From assembly GCA_002432545.1 (NCBI GenBank), contig DJFR01000279.1:49731-82134 (forward strand): a DNA stretch of 32,404 nucleotides. Direction: 5' to 3'. Of this stretch, positions 9,701 to 17,615 are shown one piece after another. Both the position numbers and the translations under genes were made by a program. Source of the stretch: Flammeovirgaceae bacterium UBA5867 (lineage in GTDB: Bacteria; Bacteroidota; Bacteroidia; Cytophagales; Cyclobacteriaceae). Every line of letters begins with the position of its first letter. Positions within the stretch are counted from its first letter, which is position 1. Under the pieces are notes generated by a model. It was not told where the DNA came from. It saw only the letters and a list, made by a program, of their open reading frames with translations, and did no database searches.

Positions 9701-10073
9701 CTACTACAACGATCAGCAGCCTGACAAAATCTTCTACCAGGGACTTGCCTGGAACAAATTAGGATATCCGGAAAAAGCAGAAGCAATCTTCAACCGACTT
9801 ATTTCCTTTGGCGAACAGCATCTGCATGACACAATCAAGATCGATTACTTTGCAGTATCACTTCCTGATCTGCTGGTGTTTGATCAGGATCTCAACCTGC
9901 GAAATCAAATCCATTGTCATTACCTGGTGGCACTCGGGTACCTCGGGCTGAATCATGATCACCTGCAAAAGGCTGAGGAGAATTTTGATTTTGTTCTGAC
10001 GCATGACGTGAACCACCTGGGCGCTGTCGTTCACAGAAATATGATTACACAACCATCGCTGGTGGTTTCTTAA
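6723..10073 (+). CDS. DUF5107 domain protein with long TPR array
   Basis: A 1116-residue protein without a signal peptide or membrane segments, so probably cytoplasmic. Residues about 30-370 match DUF5107. They include ILPELGGRIQMAYDK (75-89) and GPWVSGGIEFNWPQHH (111-126), which resemble the beta-sandwich of the galactose mutarotase-like superfamily. From about residue 460 to the C-terminus there are many tetratricopeptide-like helical repeats (for example ALRREPGDVRCNNAMGLWLL, YFNLGLCLSYLERYDEAFDAW, APYYLGNFWYANRQYTEAI). No catalytic activity is established to my knowledge. The fold and location in a sugar locus suggest binding or processing of an intracellular sugar with a protein-interaction scaffold. 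It is transcribed divergently from the AraC gene and ends at an intrinsic terminator. Confidence 0.88.
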   Translation: METNSLVQVWEEKITIPTYGIGKPEKNPIFLENRVYQGSSGVVYPHPVIEKIHDDKEDKIYHALFLENRYLKIMILPELGGRIQMAYDKVRNRHFIYYNQVIKPALVGLTGPWVSGGIEFNWPQHHRPSTFDPIDYTIEEHSDGSKTVWVSEVERMFRTKGMAGFRLYPDKAYLEINAKLYNRTPFPQTFLWWANPAVKVNDDYQSVFPPDVNAVFDHGKRDVSEFPIAKGTYYKVDYSKGVDISRYKNIPVPTSYMAIKSKYDFMGGYEHDTKGGLLHVANHYVSPGKKQWTWGKGEFGFAWDRNLTDEDGPYIELMTGVFTDNQPDFSWIQPFEERTFTQYFMPYSELGVVKNATKDAFVNLEITGATIDIKLYTTAAYQRARVILLHHDEEIWSDYISISPETPYSTTITKELKQPEKLKVLLVSAAGNILVHYQPEARVSKDIPAAAKPALEPQAIASIEQLFLTGLHIEQYRHATFKATDYYQEALRREPGDVRCNNAMGLWLLKRAKFNEAEKYFNNAVQTLTERNPNPYDGEPYFNLGLCLSYLERYDEAFDAWYKCTWNAAWQDAAYLNLARIACRKNNLEEALDLVTKSLNRNYTSQVARHLKTIILRKLNRVAEALQLTEESLQLDKFSLGCIYEEHLLYQALSQKEKAEEKLQQVHKISRQNAHTYIEYALDYAHAGFYPEAVRLLACGINIPEEVYPMVYYFLGYVEEKNGDAKTALQYYQLASKTNPDYCFPNRIEEAIALQTAIARNPDDAKAPYYLGNFWYANRQYTEAITVWELSRSLDPFFPTVHRNLALAYHNKRSDPSASLQSLEKAFSLDTTDARVLMELDQLYKKLNKPHSERLALLEQYIALTESRNDLYLERITLYNLLGNHAKALTLISSRKFHPWEGGEGKVVGQYLVCLLELAKAALAEGQAKQALNYLERAQTYPHNLGEGKLYGAQENDIFYLTGCALQLAGNMVDAKVYFEKATVGLSEPAQAIYYNDQQPDKIFYQGLAWNKLGYPEKAEAIFNRLISFGEQHLHDTIKIDYFAVSLPDLLVFDQDLNLRNQIHCHYLVALGYLGLNHDHLQKAEENFDFVLTHDVNHLGAVVHRNMITQPSLVVS

Positions 10074-10103
10074 AAAAAAATCGTGTAGTTAGTGAGTATA
10101 TAG

Positions 10104-10139
10104 AGAGGTAACCGTTCGTGGTTGCCTCTTTCTTTTTTG
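10104..10139 (+). terminator. intrinsic terminator of the DUF5107-TPR gene
   Basis: AGAGGTAACC (10104-10113) pairs with GGTTGCCTCT (10120-10129) with one G-T wobble around a 6-nt loop, followed by TTCTTTTTT. It lies 30 bp after the stop codon and ends next to the stop of the convergent LacI gene. There is no matching T-run on the minus side, so it acts mainly on plus-strand transcripts. Confidence 0.85.
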
Positions 10140-10141
10140 TA

Positions 10142-11161
10142 CTATATACTTCGTGTTGAATTGCGAATTAAAAGCTCAGTAGGCAACGTTTTTGTAACAG
10201 GTTCCAGGTCATCCTTACCTTCCATCTGTTCGAGAAACAACGCAGCGGCTACACGTCCAATCTCATCTGCGGGTTGTGATACGGTAGTTAACGAAGGTTC
10301 TATAAATTGTGACACGGGTTCATTGGTAAATCCGATAATCGATATAGCATCTGGTATGCGAATGTTTCGCTGCTTCAGAATCTGCATGACTTGCACAGCT
10401 ACGGGGTCGTTGAGACACAGAATGGCATCCGGTCTTTTACTGCCTGACAGAAGTTTATCGATTGCTGCAACCACATCACTTTTTAAATCATGACAATGAA
10501 ATATAAACTCGCTATCAACGGGTATAGCATTTCGCTTCAGGACATCGGTATATCCTTTTAGTCTCTGATTGCTGATATAGAGGTGCTCCGGCCCACCGAT
10601 ATAAGCTATACTTCTGCAACCTGTCTGCACCAGGTACTCGGTTGCCTTAGACGCGCCATCACGATCATCTACAATCACTTTATTGGCGTGTACCGACTCC
10701 GTCACGCGATCGAACAACACCACCGGTATTCGTTTATCAAGCAATGTCTGCAAATGATCATACGAATCTGTTTCACTGGACAACGAGATCAGAAGTCCAT
10801 CGACACGATTCGCTACCAGCATTTGAATATTGGCCTGCTCAATCGCTAAGGACTCCAGAGACTGGCAGATCATCACACCATAATTATGCATGGCCGCATA
10901 CTCTTGTATACCGCTGATTACCGAAGAGAAAAAGTGAAGGTTGATCTGCGGCACAACAACGCCCAGGGTATTGGTCTTTTTAATCCGAAGATTCTGTGCA
11001 ACACGATTGGGTTGATAGTGCAGTTTCTCTGCCAGCTCCAATACATGTTTCTTTTTCTCCGGATCTACATTGGAAGCATTACGCAATGCCCGCGACACTG
11101 TAGAGATGGAAACACCAAGCTTTAACGCTAAATCCCGAATCGTTACCTGTGCATTCTTCAT
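10142..11161 (-). CDS. LacI family transcriptional regulator
   Basis: A 339-residue regulator from the ATG at 11159-11161; the four-codon longer form starts at TTG and is less likely. Residues 7-26 form the helix-turn-helix (VTIRDLALKLGVSISTVSRAL), 50-58 the hinge helix (QPNRVAQNL), and 62-330 a periplasmic-binding-protein-like sugar sensor (TLGVVVPQIN..., DGLLISLS, VVLFDR, YIGGPEH, DAILCLNDPVA, SIIGFTNEPVSQFIEPSLTTV). It is separated from the upstream GH27-type gene by a terminator, so it is probably its own transcript. It is a plausible repressor of the surrounding glycosidase genes with a sugar inducer. CG-centred candidate operators occur upstream of the MFS gene, the DUF5107 gene and fecR. 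Confidence 0.93.
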   Translation of the reverse strand: MKNAQVTIRDLALKLGVSISTVSRALRNASNVDPEKKKHVLELAEKLHYQPNRVAQNLRIKKTNTLGVVVPQINLHFFSSVISGIQEYAAMHNYGVMICQSLESLAIEQANIQMLVANRVDGLLISLSSETDSYDHLQTLLDKRIPVVLFDRVTESVHANKVIVDDRDGASKATEYLVQTGCRSIAYIGGPEHLYISNQRLKGYTDVLKRNAIPVDSEFIFHCHDLKSDVVAAIDKLLSGSKRPDAILCLNDPVAVQVMQILKQRNIRIPDAISIIGFTNEPVSQFIEPSLTTVSQPADEIGRVAAALFLEQMEGKDDLEPVTKTLPTELLIRNSTRSI

Positions 11162-11237
11162 ATCATCTTCCAATCAACTTTACACGAGCTATATATTGAG
11201 ACATCCTGATTTGATGCCGCTATGGCAGCATACTAAA

Positions 11238-11272
11238 AAGTAAGCACTACCGGACCGAAACCCGATAGTGCT
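11238..11272 (-). terminator. intrinsic terminator after the GH27-type gene
   Basis: On the minus strand AGCACTATCGG pairs with CCGGTAGTGCT (one mismatch) around an 8-nt loop, followed by TACTTTTTAG. It lies 18 bp past the stop codon of the GH27-type gene and separates that operon from the LacI gene. Confidence 0.75.
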
Positions 11273-11290
11273 ATACGACTAACCCCGAAA

Positions 11291-13609
11291 TTATTCCTTT
11301 ACCACTTTAAAAATCCGGGTGTTGCCTTCTGCGTTTACAACCGAGATAAAGTATATACCTTTTGCGTAAGCGGATAGTCTGACTTCATACTCTTTGCCCT
11401 TGATGTTTTTCTTTTCCAACAACACATCTCCGCTTGAAGTTATCAGCCGGAATGAACGGATCGCTTTCTCGTTTCGGATCTTTACTACATCATTGGTTGG
11501 ATTGGGATAGAGCACCGTAGTATCGTTACCGGCTTCCTGCTCAGAAGACGTAACAGTGCCGGCTGTAAATCTGAATATAGAAGCGTCCCTTGAAGGCATT
11601 GTAATCTTTAGTGAAGACCCCGTCAGTGCCTGCGGCATATTTCTGAATAGCTCACGTATGGTATAATCGCCACCTGGTATACCCAATCTGCTCAAGCTAA
11701 GATCCATTGTCTTTTGTTCGCCATAGTTAATCACCGCTACGTAGTATACATCCCCGATTTTATTTACGAACGTTTCGCTTGCACTTTGGGCAGCATTGCC
11801 TTCTACAGGTGTAAAAGCTATACCATTTTTCGCGATGGCCAGTATATCTTCCTTCTGCAATAAATCTTTTGCACGATCTGTCCATTGTCCGGTTGCAGAG
11901 AAATCATCACCGGTAAACAGCGTCCCGTTAATCACTCCGGATGTCAGGCGGGCACGGTTCTCCCCGAGTGTCTTGTTACTGAATACCAGGTGATCGGCAT
12001 CTATAAAATTATAGATGTGTGTCTGCCACCAGCCATAAGTTGTGCTGTTCAGGGTATATTCCGTTGCACCTATATCAGAGTATGCATCGCAGGCAATTCT
12101 GCGCGAATGTGCATACCGACCCGTGGCCAGGCTCGGAGATATAGCTACATATACCAGCATCTTGCTGTCAAGCTTATCAATCAGGTATTCCATTCCCTTG
12201 CGAAAGGCCTGCATACCGGTTGTTACTGTCGGATCGTAAAAGTCATCACCTTCAATGGCAGCATGTCCAATGAAATCGATCTTGATCATTTCAAAACCAC
12301 ACGACTTGAATTTATTGATGAGTAAATCGATACGCTTTTGTGTAGCGGGGTGTGTCGGGTCCATGGCACGCGCACCGTCCAGGTCATGATACGCACCGTT
12401 TACTTTTGTCCATACATCCTGGTAATTATAAGCACCGTTAGTACCTTCTACCGATCGGTTTGATTTTCCCCAATCAACAAATGGCGCCCAATATATACCG
12501 GGCTTCAATCCGCGTTCCTTGCAATAATTTACAAAGGCGATCAATTGTGTAAAGTCACCTTCAATACCGCCACTCACCAGGTTGTCCCAATACGAATCGA
12601 GATCGATATAGGCTGTCTCACCATTCTTGAATTCAGGCAAACTCGATGCAAAAAACTGCGCCACCGCTTTTGCTTTATCCAGATTCAACTTATCCTGTAT
12701 GGCACCCCAGCTGTTCCATCCGAAAGGCACCGGGTTCTGCCAGTCAAATATATACCGTGGTTCTGCGATGGCGTTGGCTTTACCATAGTCATCCATCCCG
12801 GTACGCCAGTCGTCATATATACCTATAAATACTTTAGGCGATTTAACAGAGTCACCGGCAAGCGTACCGTGTGGTATCCCATCGCGTGTTACGTTCTTAT
12901 CCGAATAACCGCCCCAAACCGCTAACTCACTTAGCAAATTATTTGTACCGGTTGTACGGATACCAGTTTTCCAAACCATGTGCTCCACCGAACCAACTAC
13001 CAGTCCGGTACGACTGTTATTCTCATAGTATGCTGTTACTTCCGAGCTCGTGCTGGTAAGTGTAGAGCTTAATGATTTGGATTGATAGCGTATAAACGTA
13101 TCGTTGTCGAACGGCACAAACAAAACACGATTATCATCCGTTACCTGTATATTTACCTGTTCCGATACCAGCGGCGCCATATAGTTTGTACTGATGTTAG
13201 CACCACGTACGATCACTTCTGTCAGCAGGTAATTTTTACCTTCATAGACAAAAAAGATCTGCTGCATAGCCGGTAAGCCTGCTCCTGTTAGTGTAACGAT
13301 CATTTTCTTGCCGACACCAAATCCATCGGTTGTATCTTTTGTCACCACTGTGCGCGAAGTATAATTCTTACTGTTCAGCGTTACACCTCCGTTCATCACT
13401 ACTGCGTACGCATTCGAGATGATTGCATTATCCTGAACCAGCACGCTGGCTGTACCGGTTTGCGTATTGTATACCAGTTTACTGTTCGTTCCGAATGTGA
13501 GCGTCTGCGCGATAAGTGGAGCCAATGGCAAAACAAATGCAACCACCAGTACAATCAGTCTTGTATATATATAGTTTCTTTTTTTCGGCTTCTGTCTTAT
13601 TATCAACAT
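11291..13609 (-). CDS. GH27/GH36-clan alpha-galactosidase-like enzyme with type IX secretion C-terminal domain
   Basis: A 772-residue secreted enzyme from the ATG at 13607-13609; a 6-codon longer form starts at TTG. A signal peptide (VLVVAFVLPLAPLIAQ) is followed by a beta-rich N-terminal region. A clan-D barrel then runs from PFGWNSWG (long-form residue 301) through YIDLDSYWDN, CKERGLKPGIYWAPF, and MIKIDFIGHA (D451, expected nucleophile) to RRIACDAYSDIG (D514 or D518, expected acid/base). The last 75 residues (VLYPNPTNDVVKI ... LSAYAKGIYFISVVNAEGNTRIFKVVKE) are a type A T9SS sorting domain, so it should be exported to the cell surface or medium. Alpha-galactosidase is the best guess; related clan-D activities remain possible. 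It follows GH36 after about 106 bp and ends at a terminator. Confidence 0.85.
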   Translation of the reverse strand: MLIIRQKPKKRNYIYTRLIVLVVAFVLPLAPLIAQTLTFGTNSKLVYNTQTGTASVLVQDNAIISNAYAVVMNGGVTLNSKNYTSRTVVTKDTTDGFGVGKKMIVTLTGAGLPAMQQIFFVYEGKNYLLTEVIVRGANISTNYMAPLVSEQVNIQVTDDNRVLFVPFDNDTFIRYQSKSLSSTLTSTSSEVTAYYENNSRTGLVVGSVEHMVWKTGIRTTGTNNLLSELAVWGGYSDKNVTRDGIPHGTLAGDSVKSPKVFIGIYDDWRTGMDDYGKANAIAEPRYIFDWQNPVPFGWNSWGAIQDKLNLDKAKAVAQFFASSLPEFKNGETAYIDLDSYWDNLVSGGIEGDFTQLIAFVNYCKERGLKPGIYWAPFVDWGKSNRSVEGTNGAYNYQDVWTKVNGAYHDLDGARAMDPTHPATQKRIDLLINKFKSCGFEMIKIDFIGHAAIEGDDFYDPTVTTGMQAFRKGMEYLIDKLDSKMLVYVAISPSLATGRYAHSRRIACDAYSDIGATEYTLNSTTYGWWQTHIYNFIDADHLVFSNKTLGENRARLTSGVINGTLFTGDDFSATGQWTDRAKDLLQKEDILAIAKNGIAFTPVEGNAAQSASETFVNKIGDVYYVAVINYGEQKTMDLSLSRLGIPGGDYTIRELFRNMPQALTGSSLKITMPSRDASIFRFTAGTVTSSEQEAGNDTTVLYPNPTNDVVKIRNEKAIRSFRLITSSGDVLLEKKNIKGKEYEVRLSAYAKGIYFISVVNAEGNTRIFKVVKE

Positions 13610-13715
13610 TTTGATTTCATTTAGCAATTGACTATATCTATTTATTATTTTCAGGATACAGCTATCGCAGGACAGGCGTAACCTGCTATAGTTAAACTCG
13701 TCTGTGGCGTAATAT

Positions 13716-15923
13716 CTAGCGCACTTCTTCGATCACCAGCACTACACTTTTTCTTCCATTGTTAACATCGGGATTGAAACCGACCTTCATCAGAAAATCT
13801 CCGGAATAGACCTGCTCCGGGTTAATAGACGATTGTGTACCGGGATATATATTCGTTTCGCGTATCCTGTAGCGCTTCGATGCATCCAAACCTTTCAGCT
13901 TCACCGGAAGTATACTACCCTCGCCATAGCGATTATTCACGAGGTAGCTGAACAGCACTGCGGTGCGCTTGTCGTTCTGAACATATAGCAGCGATGCTAT
14001 ACTTTGTTCTTTCGGATCGGCCACACGATACAGATCGCCATGCCAGATAACCGACTTAAGTGAATTGTAATTACGTATAGCTTCCTGGCAGAATTTGAGA
14101 TCTTTTTCCGGCAAATCATGTACTACAATATCAAATCCAAGTTTACCCATCATGGCTACATCCACTCTGAACTTCAGAGGTTGTTTACCCCACTCCGTTA
14201 CGTGATTAGATGTAGCTATAGCCGGGTAGAAATGAGAGTACTCCCACTGCATATAGATGCGCTCCAGCGGATCGGTGTTATCGCTTGGCCAAAACTCGGT
14301 AAAGTATTGCAACGCTGCATAGTCTACACGACCACCGCCACCTGAGCAAAGCATCATCGGTACTTGCGGATATTTAGCACGGATTCTCTCCAGTACTTTA
14401 TAGAGTCCGCGTACGTAGTCAATATATAGGTGTGTCTGATTTTTAAGCGAAGCCGAGTATGCGTTATAGATCACAGCATTACAATCCCACTTGATATAGG
14501 CCAGTTCCGGATTTTTGGTAAATAAATCATCAACCACCTTGAATACAAAATCCTGTACAGCCGGATTAGTCAAGTCCAATACCAACTGATTCCGGAAATA
14601 ATGTTCTTCTCTTTTGGGTTGTCTGATAACCCAGTCCGGATGTTTCTCATATAGCTCGCTCTTCGGATTTACCATTTCAGGTTCGATCCATATACCAAAC
14701 TTTACCTGGTTGTTCTTAGCTTCCTTCACCAGTGATGTTATACCATTAGGAAGCTTTGATTTATTTTCATCCCAATCACCAAGACCGGCTGTATCGCCAT
14801 TGCGTGGATATTTATTGGCAAACCAACCGTCATCCAGCAGGAAGAGATCAACACCCAGGTCTTTTGTATCCTTCAGCAATTTGAAAAGTTTTTGCTCATT
14901 GAAATCAAAGTAAGTAGCCTCCCAGTTGTTTAGCAGTGTAAGACGTGAACCTTCACCGTCCAGTATTTTATACTTGCGTGCCCAAGAATGCATTTTACGG
15001 CTCGCCTCTCCTTTACCATGATGAGACAGCAGGTATAAAAAAGCCGGTGTCCTAAATTCTTCCTTTGGCTTCAAAATATAGGGCGAAGCAAAGTTGTTGA
15101 TGCCCGCGATGATACGGAGATTATCCTGCGGATCAAGTTCAATGTCCACTCTGAAATTTCCGCTCCACTCCAGACCACCATAAAGTACAGTACCTTCATC
15201 TTCGGTTGCCGGTTTATCCAGCGACACCATAAACACGGAGGGTTGAAACAGGTTTGCGCGTGTTCCTAATTTTGAATCGAGTGTTTTTATACCATGCGTG
15301 ATCTTTGAGACTTCCGGTTGCATCTCCTTCGCCCAGTCGCCATGATACTGTGTAAGCCAGTAACTATCTGCTGTGAGATGTACTATACCGGACGCATACT
15401 TCTGCAAGGTTACATCCTTTTTCTCCTGGTGTGATATAACACTCCACTGCTCAATGATATCTTCCGCATGATACGTTTTAAAATATTGGACAACCTGAAA
15501 ATCATATACCGGGTCTTTCAATACAATACTAAGGACAGAGATATTATCATTTACTTTTTCAGTCTTATGGCTTAGATAGCGCAGGTCGAGCGATGTATTC
15601 CCATCAGCATGAATAACGGTAATGGCTGGTTCCGCCAGATTTCTGGAACCCGAAGGTGCATACGATGCGCGCAGCAAATCTGTATAGTCACCGGTCTGTC
15701 GGTAAACACGGGGAGCACTTGCATATTCGTTATTGTTCAGCAGTTTTTCACCAAAGTATATAATATTCAAATTTTTCTTTTCGTCAGCCTGCAATACCAG
15801 GGCATTATTACTTGTCTCAAGAGGGATGGTAATAATTTGTGCCCGGGAGGAAGTCCCTGCCACAACAAAACAAAAAAGAATCAGACGTGTAAAGATGCTG
15901 AGGTGGTTTAAAGAAGAAATCAT
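13716..15923 (-). CDS. GH36 alpha-galactosidase
   Basis: A 735-residue protein of typical GH36 length, with a signal peptide (ILFCFVVAGTSSRAQ, cleavage near 29), probably periplasmic. It has the N-terminal beta-supersandwich, then LLNNWEATYFDF (330-341), LFLLDDGWF (360-368), KFGIWIEPEMV (408-418), YIKWDCN with the nucleophile D480, CSGGGGRVD (526-534) and WPSDNTD with the acid/base D548. These are diagnostic of retaining alpha-galactosidases that remove terminal alpha-D-galactose from raffinose-type oligosaccharides and galactosylated polysaccharides. It lies downstream of susD, but a strong hairpin at 15999-16031 stands between them and I see no TAnnTTTG promoter in the gap. Expression is therefore probably by partial read-through. 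Confidence 0.96.
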   Translation of the reverse strand: MISSLNHLSIFTRLILFCFVVAGTSSRAQIITIPLETSNNALVLQADEKKNLNIIYFGEKLLNNNEYASAPRVYRQTGDYTDLLRASYAPSGSRNLAEPAITVIHADGNTSLDLRYLSHKTEKVNDNISVLSIVLKDPVYDFQVVQYFKTYHAEDIIEQWSVISHQEKKDVTLQKYASGIVHLTADSYWLTQYHGDWAKEMQPEVSKITHGIKTLDSKLGTRANLFQPSVFMVSLDKPATEDEGTVLYGGLEWSGNFRVDIELDPQDNLRIIAGINNFASPYILKPKEEFRTPAFLYLLSHHGKGEASRKMHSWARKYKILDGEGSRLTLLNNWEATYFDFNEQKLFKLLKDTKDLGVDLFLLDDGWFANKYPRNGDTAGLGDWDENKSKLPNGITSLVKEAKNNQVKFGIWIEPEMVNPKSELYEKHPDWVIRQPKREEHYFRNQLVLDLTNPAVQDFVFKVVDDLFTKNPELAYIKWDCNAVIYNAYSASLKNQTHLYIDYVRGLYKVLERIRAKYPQVPMMLCSGGGGRVDYAALQYFTEFWPSDNTDPLERIYMQWEYSHFYPAIATSNHVTEWGKQPLKFRVDVAMMGKLGFDIVVHDLPEKDLKFCQEAIRNYNSLKSVIWHGDLYRVADPKEQSIASLLYVQNDKRTAVLFSYLVNNRYGEGSILPVKLKGLDASKRYRIRETNIYPGTQSSINPEQVYSGDFLMKVGFNPDVNNGRKSVVLVIEEVR

Positions 15924-15998
15924 TTCAATAAGTATACTTGGTGATCAGATAATTTTTACGAATATATATTATTAATATGTACGAATGCACCGAAAAGT

Positions 15999-16031
15999 AT
16001 AAAAGCGATGTGACGGCCACATCGCTTTTAT
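15999..16031 (-). terminator. strong hairpin after susD (terminator or attenuator)
   Basis: AAAAGCGATGTG (16001-16012) is perfectly complementary to CACATCGCTTTT (16018-16029) around a 5-nt loop, and two more A-T pairs extend it. On the minus strand the 3' arm continues into a T-rich stretch (CTTTTATACTTTT). It lies 9 bp past the susD stop. It may terminate most susCD transcripts, or protect their 3' end, so that SusC and SusD are made in excess of the enzymes downstream. Confidence 0.75.
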
Positions 16032-16039
16032 GGAAATAT

Positions 16040-17548
16040 TTATCTATAGCCTTCGTTCTGATCTTCCGGATTGATAAATTCATTCTGTTTGATCTCGGAA
16101 TCAGGAATCGGATAACGCATGTGATAGCTCGCAATAGTACCCGAAGCTTTCGCCCATTTGTTACGCTCTCTCACGTATTCAACAAGTTTACCGGTACGAA
16201 TCAGATCCATTCTCCTCCATCCTTCGAAGCCAAGCTCACGCATTCTTTCATCCATAATGCTCGTTCTGAAATCAGCTTGAGACATACCGGTTGGCCAGCT
16301 ATATTCTTCAGCCTGCAATCCTGCGAACGCACGTTTTCTAACCGTGGTGTTTACAAGGTTAACAGCATCCGGAGTCTGTCCTGATTCGTTCATACATTCA
16401 GCCTTGCACAAGAGTATATCTGCCAAACGCAGGTAGTAAAGAAGACCACCGGAGTACCAGAAATTCTGAAGACCTTGCGTGCGTATATCTTCAAACTTAC
16501 GCGTGTGGGGCTCAAGCTCATCCGCTTGTCCGGTCCAGGTTATCTGTGGCACTCTTCCGTCCGGTAACGTAAAGTCATAACGTATACTGGCTGTCTTGCG
16601 GGTATCGCCATCTTCCCATATACCGCCATCCGCTATATTCTTATAGTAATATTCGGTTGGCAGGGCGAGATCATAACCTCCGAAATATGTGTTGCCCTCA
16701 ACATCGGCCACGGCTCTTGAACCAGCATGATGCTGCGCCATGTTGTTGTCAGGCCACATGTTTACAAACTGAAATGCATATATAGACTCACTGGAATTCT
16801 GGTTAAGCGTAGTATTAAACAAATCACCGTAATTATTAAGCAATGTATACTGTGGTATAGCCATATCGAAATATTCAATAGCCTTTGCATAGTTACGGAA
16901 ACCAGATTCCTCCGGAGCATACATATATACTTTACCCAGCAATGCCTGCGCTGCACCTTTTGTGGGGATCTTCTTATCAGTTTGTGTCGGAGGTAAATAT
17001 TGTACTGCCAGCTCGAGATCCTTGATGATAAACTCAAATACATCTGCTACCGGTTGTCTTGCTTCCTGCATGTTGTCCTGATCAACGATCGGTATAGGTC
17101 CCCAAAGCATGGCAAGTTCGAAGTTCAGGGTAGCGCGAATAAAGGCAGCCTGTGCTTTCAGTTCATTGGAGGTTGCATATTTAACAGCTTTCGCTGCTGC
17201 AGTAATTACCGGCCAGCGTTTGTTCCACTGCTCTGCCAGCGATGAGTTCGTAGAATTCAGTGCACCATCATACTTGTCCAATGCAGCCTGTACATTGTTC
17301 TCGTGTACCTGTTGTCCGCCCTGCTTGGCTTCATCTGTGCCGAGCGTAAACATAAACCCACCGCGATCCTGTTTGGTATTACGCCACTGGGTATATAAAC
17401 CGGATACAAGCAGACGAATATTATCTTCATCACCAAAAACTTCTTCCTCTGTCAATTGCGTCTGTGGCTCTTCCACCAGAAAATCTGAACAGGATGATAC
17501 CGCCAGCAATCCCAAAAGCAGTGTAGTATATAGCGTTATTTTTCTCAT
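16040..17548 (-). CDS. susD: SusD/RagB family outer-membrane glycan-binding lipoprotein
   Basis: A 502-residue protein from the ATG at 17546-17548; the longer form would use GTG at 17578. It has a lipoprotein signal (LLLGLLAVSSC, lipid-bearing Cys20) followed by SDFLVEEPQTQLTEEEVF, the usual start of SusD proteins. Helical TPR-like segments follow (KAQAAFIRATLNFELAMLWGPIPIVD, AAQALLGKVYMY) and a C-terminal RagB region (YYLRLADILLCKAECMNESG, DERMRELGFEGWRRMDLIRTGKL). It would sit on the cell surface, bind the glycan and act as the lid of the SusC pore. The gene follows susC after 67 bp in the same operon. The exact glycan cannot be read from the sequence. Confidence 0.96.
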   Translation of the reverse strand: MRKITLYTTLLLGLLAVSSCSDFLVEEPQTQLTEEEVFGDEDNIRLLVSGLYTQWRNTKQDRGGFMFTLGTDEAKQGGQQVHENNVQAALDKYDGALNSTNSSLAEQWNKRWPVITAAAKAVKYATSNELKAQAAFIRATLNFELAMLWGPIPIVDQDNMQEARQPVADVFEFIIKDLELAVQYLPPTQTDKKIPTKGAAQALLGKVYMYAPEESGFRNYAKAIEYFDMAIPQYTLLNNYGDLFNTTLNQNSSESIYAFQFVNMWPDNNMAQHHAGSRAVADVEGNTYFGGYDLALPTEYYYKNIADGGIWEDGDTRKTASIRYDFTLPDGRVPQITWTGQADELEPHTRKFEDIRTQGLQNFWYSGGLLYYLRLADILLCKAECMNESGQTPDAVNLVNTTVRKRAFAGLQAEEYSWPTGMSQADFRTSIMDERMRELGFEGWRRMDLIRTGKLVEYVRERNKWAKASGTIASYHMRYPIPDSEIKQNEFINPEDQNEGYR

Positions 17549-17615
17549 TGCCTTAAATTTTTGTTTGATGACCGGCACGGACGATATATTTTTATCTATA
17601 CCGGTCGAATTGATT

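Noticed and set aside
15930..15939. AAGTATACTT palindrome upstream of GH36
   Set aside because: Short AT-rich palindromes containing TATA are very common in this window, and this one lacks the CG centre of the other operator candidates.
17570..17606. GACCGG ... CCGGTC inverted repeat between susC and susD
   Set aside because: Six-base arms with a 25-nt loop and no T-run are too weak to call a structure; one arm is a copy of the over-represented TATACCGG word.
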